Positions 1 through 12,900 of a DNA stretch of 64,000 bases are shown here, one piece after another. Under the pieces are notes generated by a model that worked only from the letters and a program-made list of their open reading frames with translations, searched no databases and was not told the DNA's origin. Position 1 is the first letter of the stretch. Each line of letters starts with the position of its first letter. A program made the position numbers and the translations under genes. The stretch comes from Lineus longissimus (lineage: Eukaryota > Nemertea > Pilidiophora > Heteronemertea > Lineidae), in assembly GCF_910592395.1 (NCBI RefSeq), contig NC_088308.1, forward strand, positions 1,860,001 to 1,924,000. Reading direction: 5' to 3'.

Positions 1-3000
1 GAACTAAATGTCTGGGTGTCAGAATTTACTTACATGTATTCCACAAATTGAAGAATTTGAAGAATTTGAACCTGGACATGTACTGGGTCTGTTAAAAACA
101 TGATTCATTTTCAAAATGGAACAGCTTGAAATCTGTATCATTAATAACCTGTAGTGTTATCAAATCCTTGTATTATATTCAAGTTCAAGAGAAAGGGGAT
201 TTGGCAACGGCAGAAACAATGTGTTGAGAAGAGAAAAGGTTTACTTTTTACACAATTGCAGTGGATACATGTATCATGCACTTTAATTCAAAAACACTAT
301 CGATGAGAGCTGAGGCAAGCATGTCCCTCTTGCCACCGAGCCGATCCTTCAATCTGTATTGGCGGCGCATCAGCCGGGAGCATCACCAACATCAGAAATC
401 GTTGTGTGCTCAAGTTGTAATGATAGAGCAGTAACAGCTGTAGCTCACGTCCGTTTCTCATCAAGTTGACTTCAGTCCTTTAGTGTATTACACGGCAACC
501 CACACAATATACACGTGGAATTCTTGTCAGCAAAGCTGTAGAATTTGGAACGAACCACCGCAATCAGGTTGTATTTTCGTGGAAGACGGGCGCAATGAGA
601 AATCGGGGCGACTTGGTCCCGAAGGATTAGATTCCGGGTCCCTTGATTACATTCTCTCGGTGTAACGAAATGATCAGAAGTAACTTGAGCAGACAACCTA
701 GAAGTTCTGCAACTATAGTCCAAACAATTGGTGACCTAAGCGATCGAAATTCCCGGGACGGAGGCAGCATTTGATTAATTTGGGATAGAATTGGCATTAA
801 CTGCAGCTGAGCAGTGACACCCCTTACCGTTAAAGCTAGATTGTATTCGATTTGAAACAGAGAGTGAATACCTAATTTGTCTGATTAAGAATTGATTAAA
901 AAAACTGATCGACCTGTGTTCGGGTCGATGCTACATTGCCGCTTTCAGAAGCCTTTTTATTGAGTCAATTTTATTTTTTGACCATTCTCCAAGCAAATTG
1001 AATATTGATATTCTCTGCCAGTGCTGACGTCCATTTACCGGTGTAAAAAGATATTGTATCCCTGGGTAGACATCCTGGTGATATCTTCTACTCTAAGATT
1101 ATGGTAATCAAAGACCACACATAAAGTATATCTAGCCATGCACATAATTCCTTTTCAAATGGCAGGGTAGGACTACGGCTAAAGAAGCACGCAGTTGAAG
1201 TCTTCTGTCTGTCACAGCAACCTGAAAAACATTCCCCGTCAGGTGGCCCTTGAGGTTTCTAGAGACACAAAGTCGGCCGGCGTGATTTAAGCAGTTGTTT
1301 TGACAATCTTCTCTAAAGTACCCGGCTATCCGCCGTGCCAAGACAAGCACGCTCAAGTATTCAAGCACGACGATGATGGCCCCCTCAAGATGGAAAACAT
1401 GTTTACAAAGACGAAATCTCGAGACAACACATCAAAATCAATCGCAACATAAATCAGTTTGGCAACAATTCATGAATAATTTGGTCTCCGTTGCGCCAGG
1501 AGTTGTTATCATGCCGGACAGCCAACAGCGCTGGCTCCAGCACTATTCCGGTGGGAGTCGACCATTTGTTCAAATCGCTCCATATACATGTCGATGGGAA
1601 TCGGTAAATACATTTGTACCAGGGTTGGAAAGGAGCGTCTTGAAGAAGAAAGGGATCGACCCGGTGAATAAAGATTTGTCTGAAACCCTTGATCGGAACC
1701 TTGCCGTCCCGCGCCAGGGGACAACAGAAGACGCGTGTGATATAGGTATTGACGTCCCAAGGATGTCTGTTTTGAACCAAACCATCCTCCACCAATACGG
1801 TGCTACGATTAATATCATTTTAAACCAATCGAATTGTAATATACCACAGACTGTAGAAAAAAACCATAATGAATGAGTGACATCAGTTTTTTACTTCTCA
1901 GCTCCGGAGATAGAATATTTTTACCAATCAGATTGCAATGCCATGTGTGAAATATGTTTCAACCAATCAGATAATAGGATGCATTTTCGGCACTCGCCCT
2001 CTTGCGGTGAAAGTACATATTGACCTAGTTCCCTCTGAGGTTCCTGATCAGATCTTGGATCGATTTGTCTGAGATCAAATGCGGAGCCCATTTCAGAACC
2101 ATAATGCGGCTTCTCCGGGGTGCCTTGGAGTCTGCTGTTGATACAGCCTACTATAATCAGGCCGGAATAGCCTACGTCAATGATACTTGGCGCTCGTTTG
2201 ATGTGAGTACCTTCCAAAGCGATCATTGTACTGGCTTCTCGACTAATCACTTATATATTACGTACCACCATAATAAAATTAGGGGAGGCCCAGCTTCCGC
2301 TGCACAGTGTGAGGCTTCAGAATTAACTTCATAAACCCAAATCCACACCTAGACTTGCTTATTAGCTTTCTTCAATCAACCACCGACTTGCAGGTAACAA
2401 CACGCTCATCACTTCCAACCAAGTTAAAGGTAGAGTAGTCTCATCACCAGACCCTGGCCTACACAGCCGTCTGGGGACCGGGGTAATGTTCAGCCGGAGA
2501 TGTTTCTTCAGCTTCCGAGAAACTATGTTACGTGGAGAGGTTTAATAAAAACCTGAGTTGAGAGATGCAACCTGTTAATGATTTACACTGGTATGGCCTT
2601 TGAAATAAAGAAGGAACTTCTTCCGCAGAACGCCATTCCTCGCCAGTACATTTTTTAAACTTGCAAATCACTATCTCAAAAGAAATTAAACTTACAAACG
2701 ATCTACAATTGAAATGGTCTTTATTTCCAAGATATCGATTCATCTTGTGCATGAGCATTAATAACGTAAGAGAAACCAATACCAAATACCAAGACCCCAT
2801 CTATTTGTCGTGCATGGCGACTCCCCTATTTCTCCGATTACCAAACCATGAGAAACAGGAAATGATTTGTCAACATAACGACACCCTTACGCTTGATTTG
2901 GACAAAAGGGGATGAACTTTTATTCGGAAATCAGGAAAAGGAACATTCTGATAAAACATGTTGCACCTGCCGACTTGTGACCGGACCAAAGATGACCCCT

Positions 3001-6000
3001 TCGTATTTGACATGCCTACGCTATTTACAAAGGCCCCTGCTCCACTCTCAAAGCATGCCAAAAGGTAACCCTTGACAAATCAGAAATAAAATCGCTATAA
3101 ACTGGCCTTGTTATGCATCCCTGTCAATTATTTTGAGAGGATAGTCTGAGGGCCTGAAAATGTACATGTTTCTTTAATCCATACTTGATGTTTGTGGATA
3201 AATGGGACTCGTTTATCAGATTTGAAAATGGAAAAATGTAAGTGTTCACACAGAAAACTGATGAGAGATTCCGGAGTAAAGCTTTTACGACAAGGTCTTA
3301 TGAAACAGGGCAAGACTACTGGGCAAGATCTCCAATCAAAGGAGCCCGAGCACTATTAAAATGCATTTCAAAGGAAGAATTAATGTACATCTTGATGAAG
3401 AACGTAGGTATGTTCGGAATCTTGTTTCCGTCCCATCAAAAATTGTACACCCGGCAATTTTCCGAATGAAGGATTGGCCATTATTCTATGGGTTCAACCC
3501 CGACACACACTCTGCCAGTGAATATCATAAGGTTGCCTACCTTTAGTCATATACCACGCTCATTATTAAACCTAATGAGATGAGACAAGACCAGACAAGC
3601 TTCTTGGAAAACATACTATATTTAAAAACAAAAGTACTTCGTTCAAAAAGTTTGTGAAATCGGCAGTTATATAATGAACAGTACGTTTCCTGTTTATATC
3701 TAGTTGAAATTCCTACGCAGACTTCTTGGAACGTAACATTTACGTTAAATATTCTTCGTTGTAGTCAAAGTTTTCGACTGAAAGCTTAGCGAGCTTCTTC
3801 ATACTCGACGGTCCCTTCGTACAACCACTGCTGAAACCAGCCTGGTAAAATCACGTGCCTCCCTGCGAGATCTCGTGATATTTGTGTGGTCGATCGCTTC
3901 GGCGCAGTTTTTCCCGACACAATACCCATCAAAAGCAACCTAATTGCCATAAACTCTAGAATTGAAATTAAAATTCACCCCTTCGCTAAAAACCATGAGC
4001 ACAAAACAGGGTGGGTTGTTCTGTCACTGATGATGAACTGGTAAAGCCCTTGACTTCCTATTGCGTCAGTTTGTTCACAAGACATACGGCACATGCACAA
4101 CAGTCTGTCAGGCTTACATGGTGGATTCGCCACGACAACTCTCGACATTTCTACATCAAACTAGATTAAACGGTCTCACCTAGTGATGAAATACTACCAA
4201 TTGTGAACTTCGTTAATCTTGATGAATCGCTCATAGATTTAAGAAGTCGCAGTGGTGGGTGGATTGTTAATCACATATATGCTCTGGTTAGTGAGGAAAC
4301 CATATGATCAATACGAGTACCAACAGCCACCTCAATAGGACAACGGAGAGAGTACGTAATTCAGCTTCTGTTCGTCAGTTGTCGGTGACGTGAACGAATG
4401 ACACTTTTCCAGGGGGGCAAATACAACTGCTACACCAGTATACGTGTAGAAACTTTGATGAGTTGATTTCGAAGTACAGTACATGTACATGTAAACGTAT
4501 GTCTCATACTTGGTATCCGATGTTTAATGATTATATACAACAGTCTGAGAACCGAATAATTTCAACATGGGATCCACCATGGTTTTCCCTTTGGTATCAA
4601 ACCATGCTGCGCAACTCATCTGACCCATCATACACAAAGCAAATCTAAAATCCCTTTTCAACACAAATGTTCACAGTTTTTGAGGTGATTCTGCATACCC
4701 AGACACGTCATGTACAATGTAGTAACTACTATCGTAAAGCTACCTCTGTAATTCCAATTCCTTCCCTAATTTAAAGGTGCATTTTGGAGAAGAATAAAAA
4801 TGCGTTCAAATAGTCTCATCCGTGGATTTTCATCGTTACCAGGGCTGGCAACCATCTTGGTTGGCGCGACTGACATATAACAATGTGTCTATTTCGACAG
4901 TAATATTGCTCTACATGCACACAATGCCAAGGTGAACAACACTGAACACCATTTAGTCCAATGTCTTCACCTTATCTCGATACGGGATTCCCACGGATAC
5001 TAAGGCGTATTTCATAATGATGCCACCGAAATGGAGGCAAAAATACTACATGCACAACATTTATCCATGGACCAATGCGACAACCCATAAAATTGCGATT
5101 TAATTACGGGGAGTTCAGGGTTTTCATCAGTGCCCTGCTATCGAGATTAGGTGGCTCTCAATGGACTATGAAGTCTATTCTACACTTTCAGGACAACCTG
5201 TTTAAGCGTGGACGTTATGACAATACTATCCGCAAAACTTAGATCCCAGGCCAGTTTCACATGATGAAGTCCGGTCTTTTCTACCGTCTTGGGAGCCATA
5301 CTTTGAATCCGATAAAAGCAAGTTTACCCATCACAAATGTTAAAAGATAAACAGTTTAACCATGAATTCATACTTTTGTCATGAGAGATAACGACCGGAC
5401 TTCATGAATGCGAATCCACCCTCTTTAAGTCAGCGGATAGAGTATACTAGTATATACATTCAGTACTTCTATGTGTATTTTACCCCTCTTTTAATATTTC
5501 TCACCCACCACATCGTTACATCTACAAATGTAGTGCTTACTACGCTATCAAACATAAATTATCTTTCTGGTAAAAGAAGAGTATACATATAGTTCAATAT
5601 ATACAAATTTATCACAACCAGAATACTGATCGGCACTCAGCCACCTTCGCAACTAACATCTACAGACCATCCGAAGAAAAATATTCATATTTCGATTAAC
5701 CAGTTTTGCGTTTTCATGGCTAAACCTCATTGGCGAAGGACTGCCCTGTAGGCGCGTATTTCATTCACCGTCGCCGTGGACATCTCCTGCTATCGCTTTC
5801 ATGAAAAAGTTGATCAGATAATAATTCTTCGACAGCCTGTATTATATCTACATGTACCAAACCGTGGCATCCGTAAGAATAAATAAAGAAATATATATTT
5901 ACAATAATTCATCATCACAGTTGGACAAACCCCTTCACTGTTTCCGAAGAAATGTCTGGGCTTGGAAACTAGAGCTCTCTGCTCAAAGTTCGACGTCATG

Positions 6001-6928
6001 TGCGTGGATCACCTTAGCACCAAATGCATTGTTTAGTGCTAGTAACACGGCGTATATGCCATCAGATATCGTTTACTGTGTTCCGATCGCCGTATATCGT
6101 GTTCATTGGCAGGCATACACCATGAATCCCTTCATCGCATCAAAGCAGAAATCCCACGTCAGAGATCTCAACTTAAATATCTCGCTTAGAGCTAGGAATA
6201 TGTCAGAGTTATGGTGGCCAATCGTCATGATGCGCACCGTCAGTAATACGTCTGACATGAGGATGCGCAGCAAAGTGACGCACTTGCGTTATTTAGTACC
6301 TTAGCCCAAGCCATTTCCTTTCGTGCCGTGATATGTTCCACAAGTACCAATCGTCTCGTAAATGCCATTAATACATCCAATGATCGTTCAGATTATGCAC
6401 GTCAATTTCTTGTCGAATTCTGACTGCAATATCGGTGATCAGTCTCGGACAGACACCTAGGCGACGCCCGTCAATGATCGCCTCAGATATAACTGATGTG
6501 ATCATTGCCAACAGAATACCAATAGGGTGCAAAGTCATTGACCATTTGATAATCTTGGCTTTGTAAGACTATGAGCCATCCATCAGCATACGAAACTATC
6601 TTACTGAGCGATGGAATCACATTTACATTTGGCACGGCAAGCACGGAATGAATCCAAGTGCGTACCGACAACACCAGCTTTATTACTCGCCATGTCTATT
6701 TTCAATGCCATGAGAAAACTCGCCCCTAACCTCATCCTCATAAGTCAGAGAGGTTTAGAGCGGGACGATGACATAGCGACTGCCATTAGGCAGCACACGA
6801 GCTTTCCGTTTCGCGGTGTCCATGACGGCCATTTCTATACCCCATCGAAATTTCCTTCCCCGCGAAGTAGAAAGTGTTCTACCACGGGTGATGAAAGTTC
6901 ATTGTACCACATCAACCATCGTATACGA
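1..6928. other. Unassigned non-coding stretch downstream of NDNF
   Basis: I recognise no gene here. Several open frames exist, for example one of 167 codons at 1373-1876 on the plus strand and one of 150 codons at 5852-6304. None resembles a known family, and the first overlaps equally open frames on the other strand. The right end must contain the 3' UTR of NDNF, which is read leftward from 6929, but I could not place its poly(A) site with confidence. The rest is AT-rich intergenic DNA without obvious repeats longer than simple runs. Confidence 0.5.
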
Positions 6929-9900
6929 TTACGAACACTTACTTCGCGTTTTTGTGCGCACCGCTTTGTATGATAACGTATGCCCTCTCCGCTTTGTCAC
7001 GTAAACGTCGAACACGTACGTCGTATCTTCTGCAAGTCCATCGACAACCTCAGTCATAACTGCTCGGTTCCTGTTCCGAGCGCGGAACCTCTTACAAACA
7101 ATCTTTTCACTTTTCTTCCGCCCGCCTGGGCCCGTGCACTGGTTTGTCATCGGCGTGTGTTGCCGTTTTAAATGCCTAGTATTCACCGGTCGTTTGTATA
7201 AACAGTATCGTGACCTCTCAGTCGTGCCCAGCCACGCCACTGTAACAGAATGACACGTACTTAAATTTTCGAAAACTCGTATGCTTGTATCGTTCGGAAG
7301 CATAGGATACAAAGTTTTTGACCTGTCAACAGTAGCGAAAATACGAAAGGAAGCAACTTTGAGTTTCTTCCGAGACACCTTAATGAAGTACACACCTGCT
7401 TTTGCATTCCTTATGTCTAATGTTAGCAGGCTCGTAAACTGTGCCTCTTTCAACACCTTGTCATGGTACTTCACTTCCACAAAATACGCCCCCGTGCACG
7501 CCTCCAGTTGTAACACTAATTGTTCGGCATCTCCACGGAGAACATACTTAAACCCTTTCGGGCCAGACCGTCGTTTGATAAACTTTTCAACCACTTTTGC
7601 GTCTTTCAAATTCACATATTTTTGCCTGTACTTAGTCCGAGCAACCTGGCCCTGATAGGCTACACTCTGATTGTTTCGTGGGTCGACAGCGAAAACGTCC
7701 ACGAAGTATAACCACCCAGGCGCCACCTTATTGAAAGAATATCTGGTTTTCGACCCAATGCACGTGAAAAATACTCCTTCGTTTGTTTTTAAAGCATTTT
7801 TTCTCGCTTGTTTAATCCGTCGACGTCGTTTCTTTTCAAAAGCGAAACCAAATCCGGAATCTGGAGGTACTGTAGGGGGAACATCACCAAATGCACTAAC
7901 ACGTGCCTCACACAGGCTTTTGTAATTTCGATCCGTATTAAATGATAAACAATATTCAATCTGTTGATTATCCCGCGTATACGTCGGACTCGGATCCCAC
8001 TCTACAACGAGTTTTCTACGTGCTGATGACGACACAACGATATTCGGATCAGGGGGTAATTCAGGGAAAAATCTCTCGGCTGCTGGATCCGTTGACGCCA
8101 ATATTTTCACAGAACTACTGGTATCGTTGGTAACAACGTCTATCATGTATATGCCAGAGGGACTGTTTTCCGTTCTGTAGGTCATTGGCTCAAACCCAGA
8201 GAATGACTGCAGGAATGTTGCATTGGATGCAGTGGGATCTTGCTGCTGTTGAGGAAAAAGATGCTCCCCTGAAACGAGAAAGAAATCGAGAGTAAATTGC
8301 TGGGTTGTCTGTAAGCTCTAACATGCTTGTGAAGTGTGAGCCGTGTCCGGGGAACACAGACTCTCGCTGATACCCAAGGTCATGTGGTACCCTGCAGAGA
8401 GAAACAAGTTCGGCCATGATCTGAACCCATCTAATCGAGACGTTTGCCAGGGCTGGAGAGACCTGCAGTAAATATGGTGATCGAATGTCTACATTGATAG
8501 TTATTCGTTTAAGTTGCAAGTGTTTCACTGAACTGGTCAATAACGTATTGATTTGTCCTGTTTGACCTTTGAAAGTGGTAGGTGAAGTCAAAACCATTTT
8601 TTACACGCGGAAATGCAAACTTTCTTTACAGCAATCAGGAACCAATTACCTGTCTTAGCAGTTGAACCATTTTCAATTCCGGTAACTTACAGTCTTGGTA
8701 AATTCAATCCCATGTAGGTCTATAATCAACTTAAGATGCCTTGTATACATTTCAAAGGAGGTAGCGAAAGCAGCGCACAGGTTGCTCCAGCCACATCGTG
8801 TGTATACCAGAGACTCGTTAGTTCACTTGTTTACGAGTCATTGTTGAAGATCATAGCTAGTCAGGTAGACTTGTGCTGTTAACAGTAGTTTACAAGGCGC
8901 CAAGAAAACTGTTAGCGAGGAATAGCAATATCTGGATTGCTTTGCGGTTAGACCTATCAAAAGAAGCAACAGGTGGTAGCTCCTAACTTAACGTCAAAGT
9001 AAAAACGTTGTTGCCCAGCGGCCCTACTACATGTAGAGACGAGAGCTATCCTACCAGGTGTGTACCCATTCACATCAATAGTAAAATAACACACTCGACT
9101 CGTAACACCGACGGTGGTATAATATCAAGAATGGAAAGGAGCAAGGAGGTTCTACAATCGATGGGGTTACAACCACTTAGTACAATGATAAAGATGCCAT
9201 TAAAGATGAGTGGGAACTGTAGCGAGGAAAGTAAGCTTTGATAGCAACTCTAAGAGCCAAACTGAAAACGGCGGCTAATGCAAACTGGTTTGGATCTAAA
9301 CAAATTCTTAGACTATTGAAGAAAAGTCTAAACAATGATAATGCCATGACTCGGCTTGAGAAAAGTACATGTAGTTTGGAACATCCTCATCGCCAGTTCC
9401 TGTAACTTCTGGAGGAAGCTGCTTTAGAGAAGGGAATGGGGACCACCAGTAGTAGAAAGCTCATCGAGGGCTATACCGACTCGAGGTCTTTAGAAAACAC
9501 ATCTCGAACAATCAGGTTGAGGACAATATTCAGACAAGGTACTGGCGAACCTGGTCAAGATAAAGCAATTTAAGGCCAACACATACACGAGGTCTTGTGG
9601 ACACAAGTCTTTGAACAATCAAGTCCACAGGACAAGATTCAAGTTGACGATGAAGGTCCTGAGCAATCTGGTTAATCCTGGGCCTCCACTATCAAAGGGG
9701 ACTGTGCACATATCACCTTCACTCATTCAGCAGCAGGTTGAGAGGTTCTCCTACTGCCGCAGGTAGTGCATTATAAGGTAAGGGAGGAGAAATCTTTTCC
9801 CATTTTTAGGAGACAACTGAAGACTGTGCTTTTCACCCGGGCATATGGGTCAATGATGTAAAGAGCATGCGAGCAGATCATTACGACCTGGAACGTGCGC

Positions 9901-12900
9901 TATATCAATGCATATTTACTTACTACTTACTTACGTTATTCTAATATGCATTAGAAGACTATCTGGAAGAGTCTTCACAAGGATGGAACTACCGTGGATT
10001 GAGCTTGAAGACCAATACCAAGGGGAATACCACGAATAGGACTAGGGCCACTATGACATCTAGTACTGCAGGGAAGGATTGAAATATAACTGATACCTAC
10101 CTCCCAGGCTATCACTGTCCTCTCCAACAAGTAAATCTCGTATTTGTATCGTGACGGATATGGGTGATGCGCACGGTGTTATGGTGATGGCAATCGGCAC
10201 ATTCTCTTGTTCAACAAGAAAGAAGTATCTGGAATAGAAATGGAATAAGTAAAAATTAACATGTTATCGATAGGTGTAGCCTATCTGGGGGAAAAACCTC
10301 GGAGAAATTGTGAATATCACCACGAACAAATGGACATGCTCAACAACAAGGGGTCCCTTAATGTTAGGATTGCGGTAGATTCAACTATCCGGGAAGTTCT
10401 ATTGCTAGTAACTTGCTCTGGTAAGTGGTATATATTTATCCTATAAGGACAGTGACTTTACAAAACCAGAATACAGAGGAAACTGACATTCTCTTTTTCT
10501 AAGTGTTTGCTCCACGATGAGGAGCAACAGTAGTCACTAGGCCAATAACCCTTTACTGGTGCGTAATCGTTGTGGCACGCAAAGCGATCGTCCTGCCTTG
10601 GAGGAATATAACGTTCTAGGGAACAACTCCTCCACAGTAAGTAAGTACAGAGTGAGTGATGAAGAAAAAAAAGAACTACACGAATATGGTGTTAATCTTA
10701 CTGACAACTTTAGACAAACATTGCTGTTGATGATGCTCTTATCTCTCCACTGATAAGGTTACTGATGTGATATATCGGCATGCCAATCAGTTTAAGAAAT
10801 GTATCATGTGAGACAATAAATCGATTGACATTCGATTGACTTCAGTTTCTTCATTCGATATATTTGGATTAAGTGATGTTTATATAGCCGCAAAGATATA
10901 CGAGGCTGTGACGGATTAGCACTTCGTTTTGGTCGTCAAAAATACCAGCATCAGTGTAACATTTTCGTCACTTCTCCAAGAGATATGTCTCTCAATACCA
11001 AGTGAAGATTCGACACACTCAAAGCATGCATGCTATGACGACAAAATACTTCAAAACTTAAAATTTCCCCTAAAATCCACGGGACGTGTTGGCGACGTGG
11101 GTCTGTGGTAATTTCATCTTCCTATTCTCTTTCGCAACAGAAATCTAATCTCCCTGGCAACATTTACCACTTGGCTTCAAACAAGTGTCATATTCGAGAA
11201 AAAGTCATGATATTATGCTACTTTATACGAGCTTAATTAGTTCGTATAGATAGTTTGAAGAAATACGAGGCGCCGGACTCAACAAGTCGATGGTAAGTGT
11301 TACTATTAATCATTTGGCGATGGAGACGTTCAAATGTGATGCAATGGCGACATCATATTGATCTTGGCAAGAGTCATCGCTACTCAGACAACAGACAGTT
11401 ATTTGTAACTGAACTCTTGCGCTCTTATAAACTGATACCTCCGCGAAGGTCATCTTCATTCATGAGGATAGCAGTGGCGATAAAGGCTGTCTCAGTTGTA
11501 TGAAATAACTGCACTACCCACAGGCCCTGGCTCAATCTCATCGCTAAGTACGAAGTTGGTTCCGAACTGCAGACGAGCTGGAGTTGAATTCCAACCTATG
11601 TTGCACGAGGTAGACAAAACTAGTTGGATATCTCTCCGATTCCTAACCGTAATATTCCCCCCGAGTACCAAAAGGCCTCTCCGACACTCGTCAAGCCGAT
11701 CATTCCTGATTCTTGTTATGTATTTCCAACTTTATCTTTTATGAGTACCTTAGTGGAATGATGCAAGACACCCTCATCTCGGCAACTGTTAACAGTATCA
11801 AACGTGTTTTTTCACAGCCGTTTGCTTCAGTCGTTGATTGAGATGATAGCACTGGCTAACAAAACGGTCAGCTCTGCCAATAAGCTGTCACGCAATATTC
11901 GTAACTTACTGATTCTGCCATGATGAGATTATTCAGGGAAACGGATCAAGCTAAATCCTTGTCCATTGATTCTGGTGAAACAACACTGAATCAGAGCATT
12001 ACTTGATTGCCATGTCAATAGTAATACTTGTGTTGGACCAAATGGAATTAACAGTTGTAGTGTCATCTGACAAGAGTCCAAACATTCCAACACTGTTAGA
12101 AGAAATGTTAGAAGAAATGTGTGCTACATTTACTTTATAGTTGCTGTGTATAGTATTTCATTAACTGCTCAAGACTACAACACACTTGCTCTACCTGCCT
12201 CCGTAAAGGACAGTTTGACAGGAATTGCTATGCCTGCCCCCGCAGTAGATGACACTTTGTCGGAAAATGCTGTGCCTGCCTCCGTAAAGGACTGCTATGC
12301 CTGCCCCCGTAGATGACACTTTGTCAGGAGTTGCTGTACCTGCCACCGTAACGGTCACTTTGCCAGGAACTGCTGTGACTGCCACAACAGACGACACTTC
12401 ATCGACGACGGTACGGAAATCATATCAGGCTGTCACCTCTCTGAAAATGTTTGACTTCTCAACATCAGGAACTAAAAACACCGAAACTCCCCACAAGAAA
12501 ACCGCATTAATGATATATTGCCTCAACCAGATACAACCACTGTTGACTGCCCATTATACGATGGTCATATCGCCAATGGAGTTGTTACAGGAGTAGTCTG
12601 ATTCATCGACGATAATTGTGCTTAGAAGGTAGTATGTGAACAGCAATCGATCAGTAGACATGCTAGATGAGGGATTACTAAGAACCAGCGCTCATTTGAA
12701 GCAAGGTCATGTCCAGACATCACTGGATCTCCCGGGGATTTCAGCTGTCAATTCTCGAGCGGACGGTCCTGGATAGAATCGAGGCATCTGTCTGATCTGC
12801 TTAGAGGCAATATGATGACCACATTCACGTTGCCTATAAACGGAGGCTTGGGTCACAAGTTTGATAAACATAAGAGGAACCAATTAACACTTTTCAAACG

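Noticed and set aside
1373-1876. 167-codon plus-strand open frame
   Set aside because: It matches no family I know, overlaps similarly open frames on the other strand, and has no splice or promoter context. It may be chance in a GC-richer patch.
5852-6304. 150-codon plus-strand open frame near the NDNF 3' end
   Set aside because: No recognisable domain; it probably overlaps the NDNF 3' UTR on the opposite strand.
7281-7655. Plus-strand open frames across NDNF exon 3
   Set aside because: They are antisense shadows of the confident NDNF coding exon.
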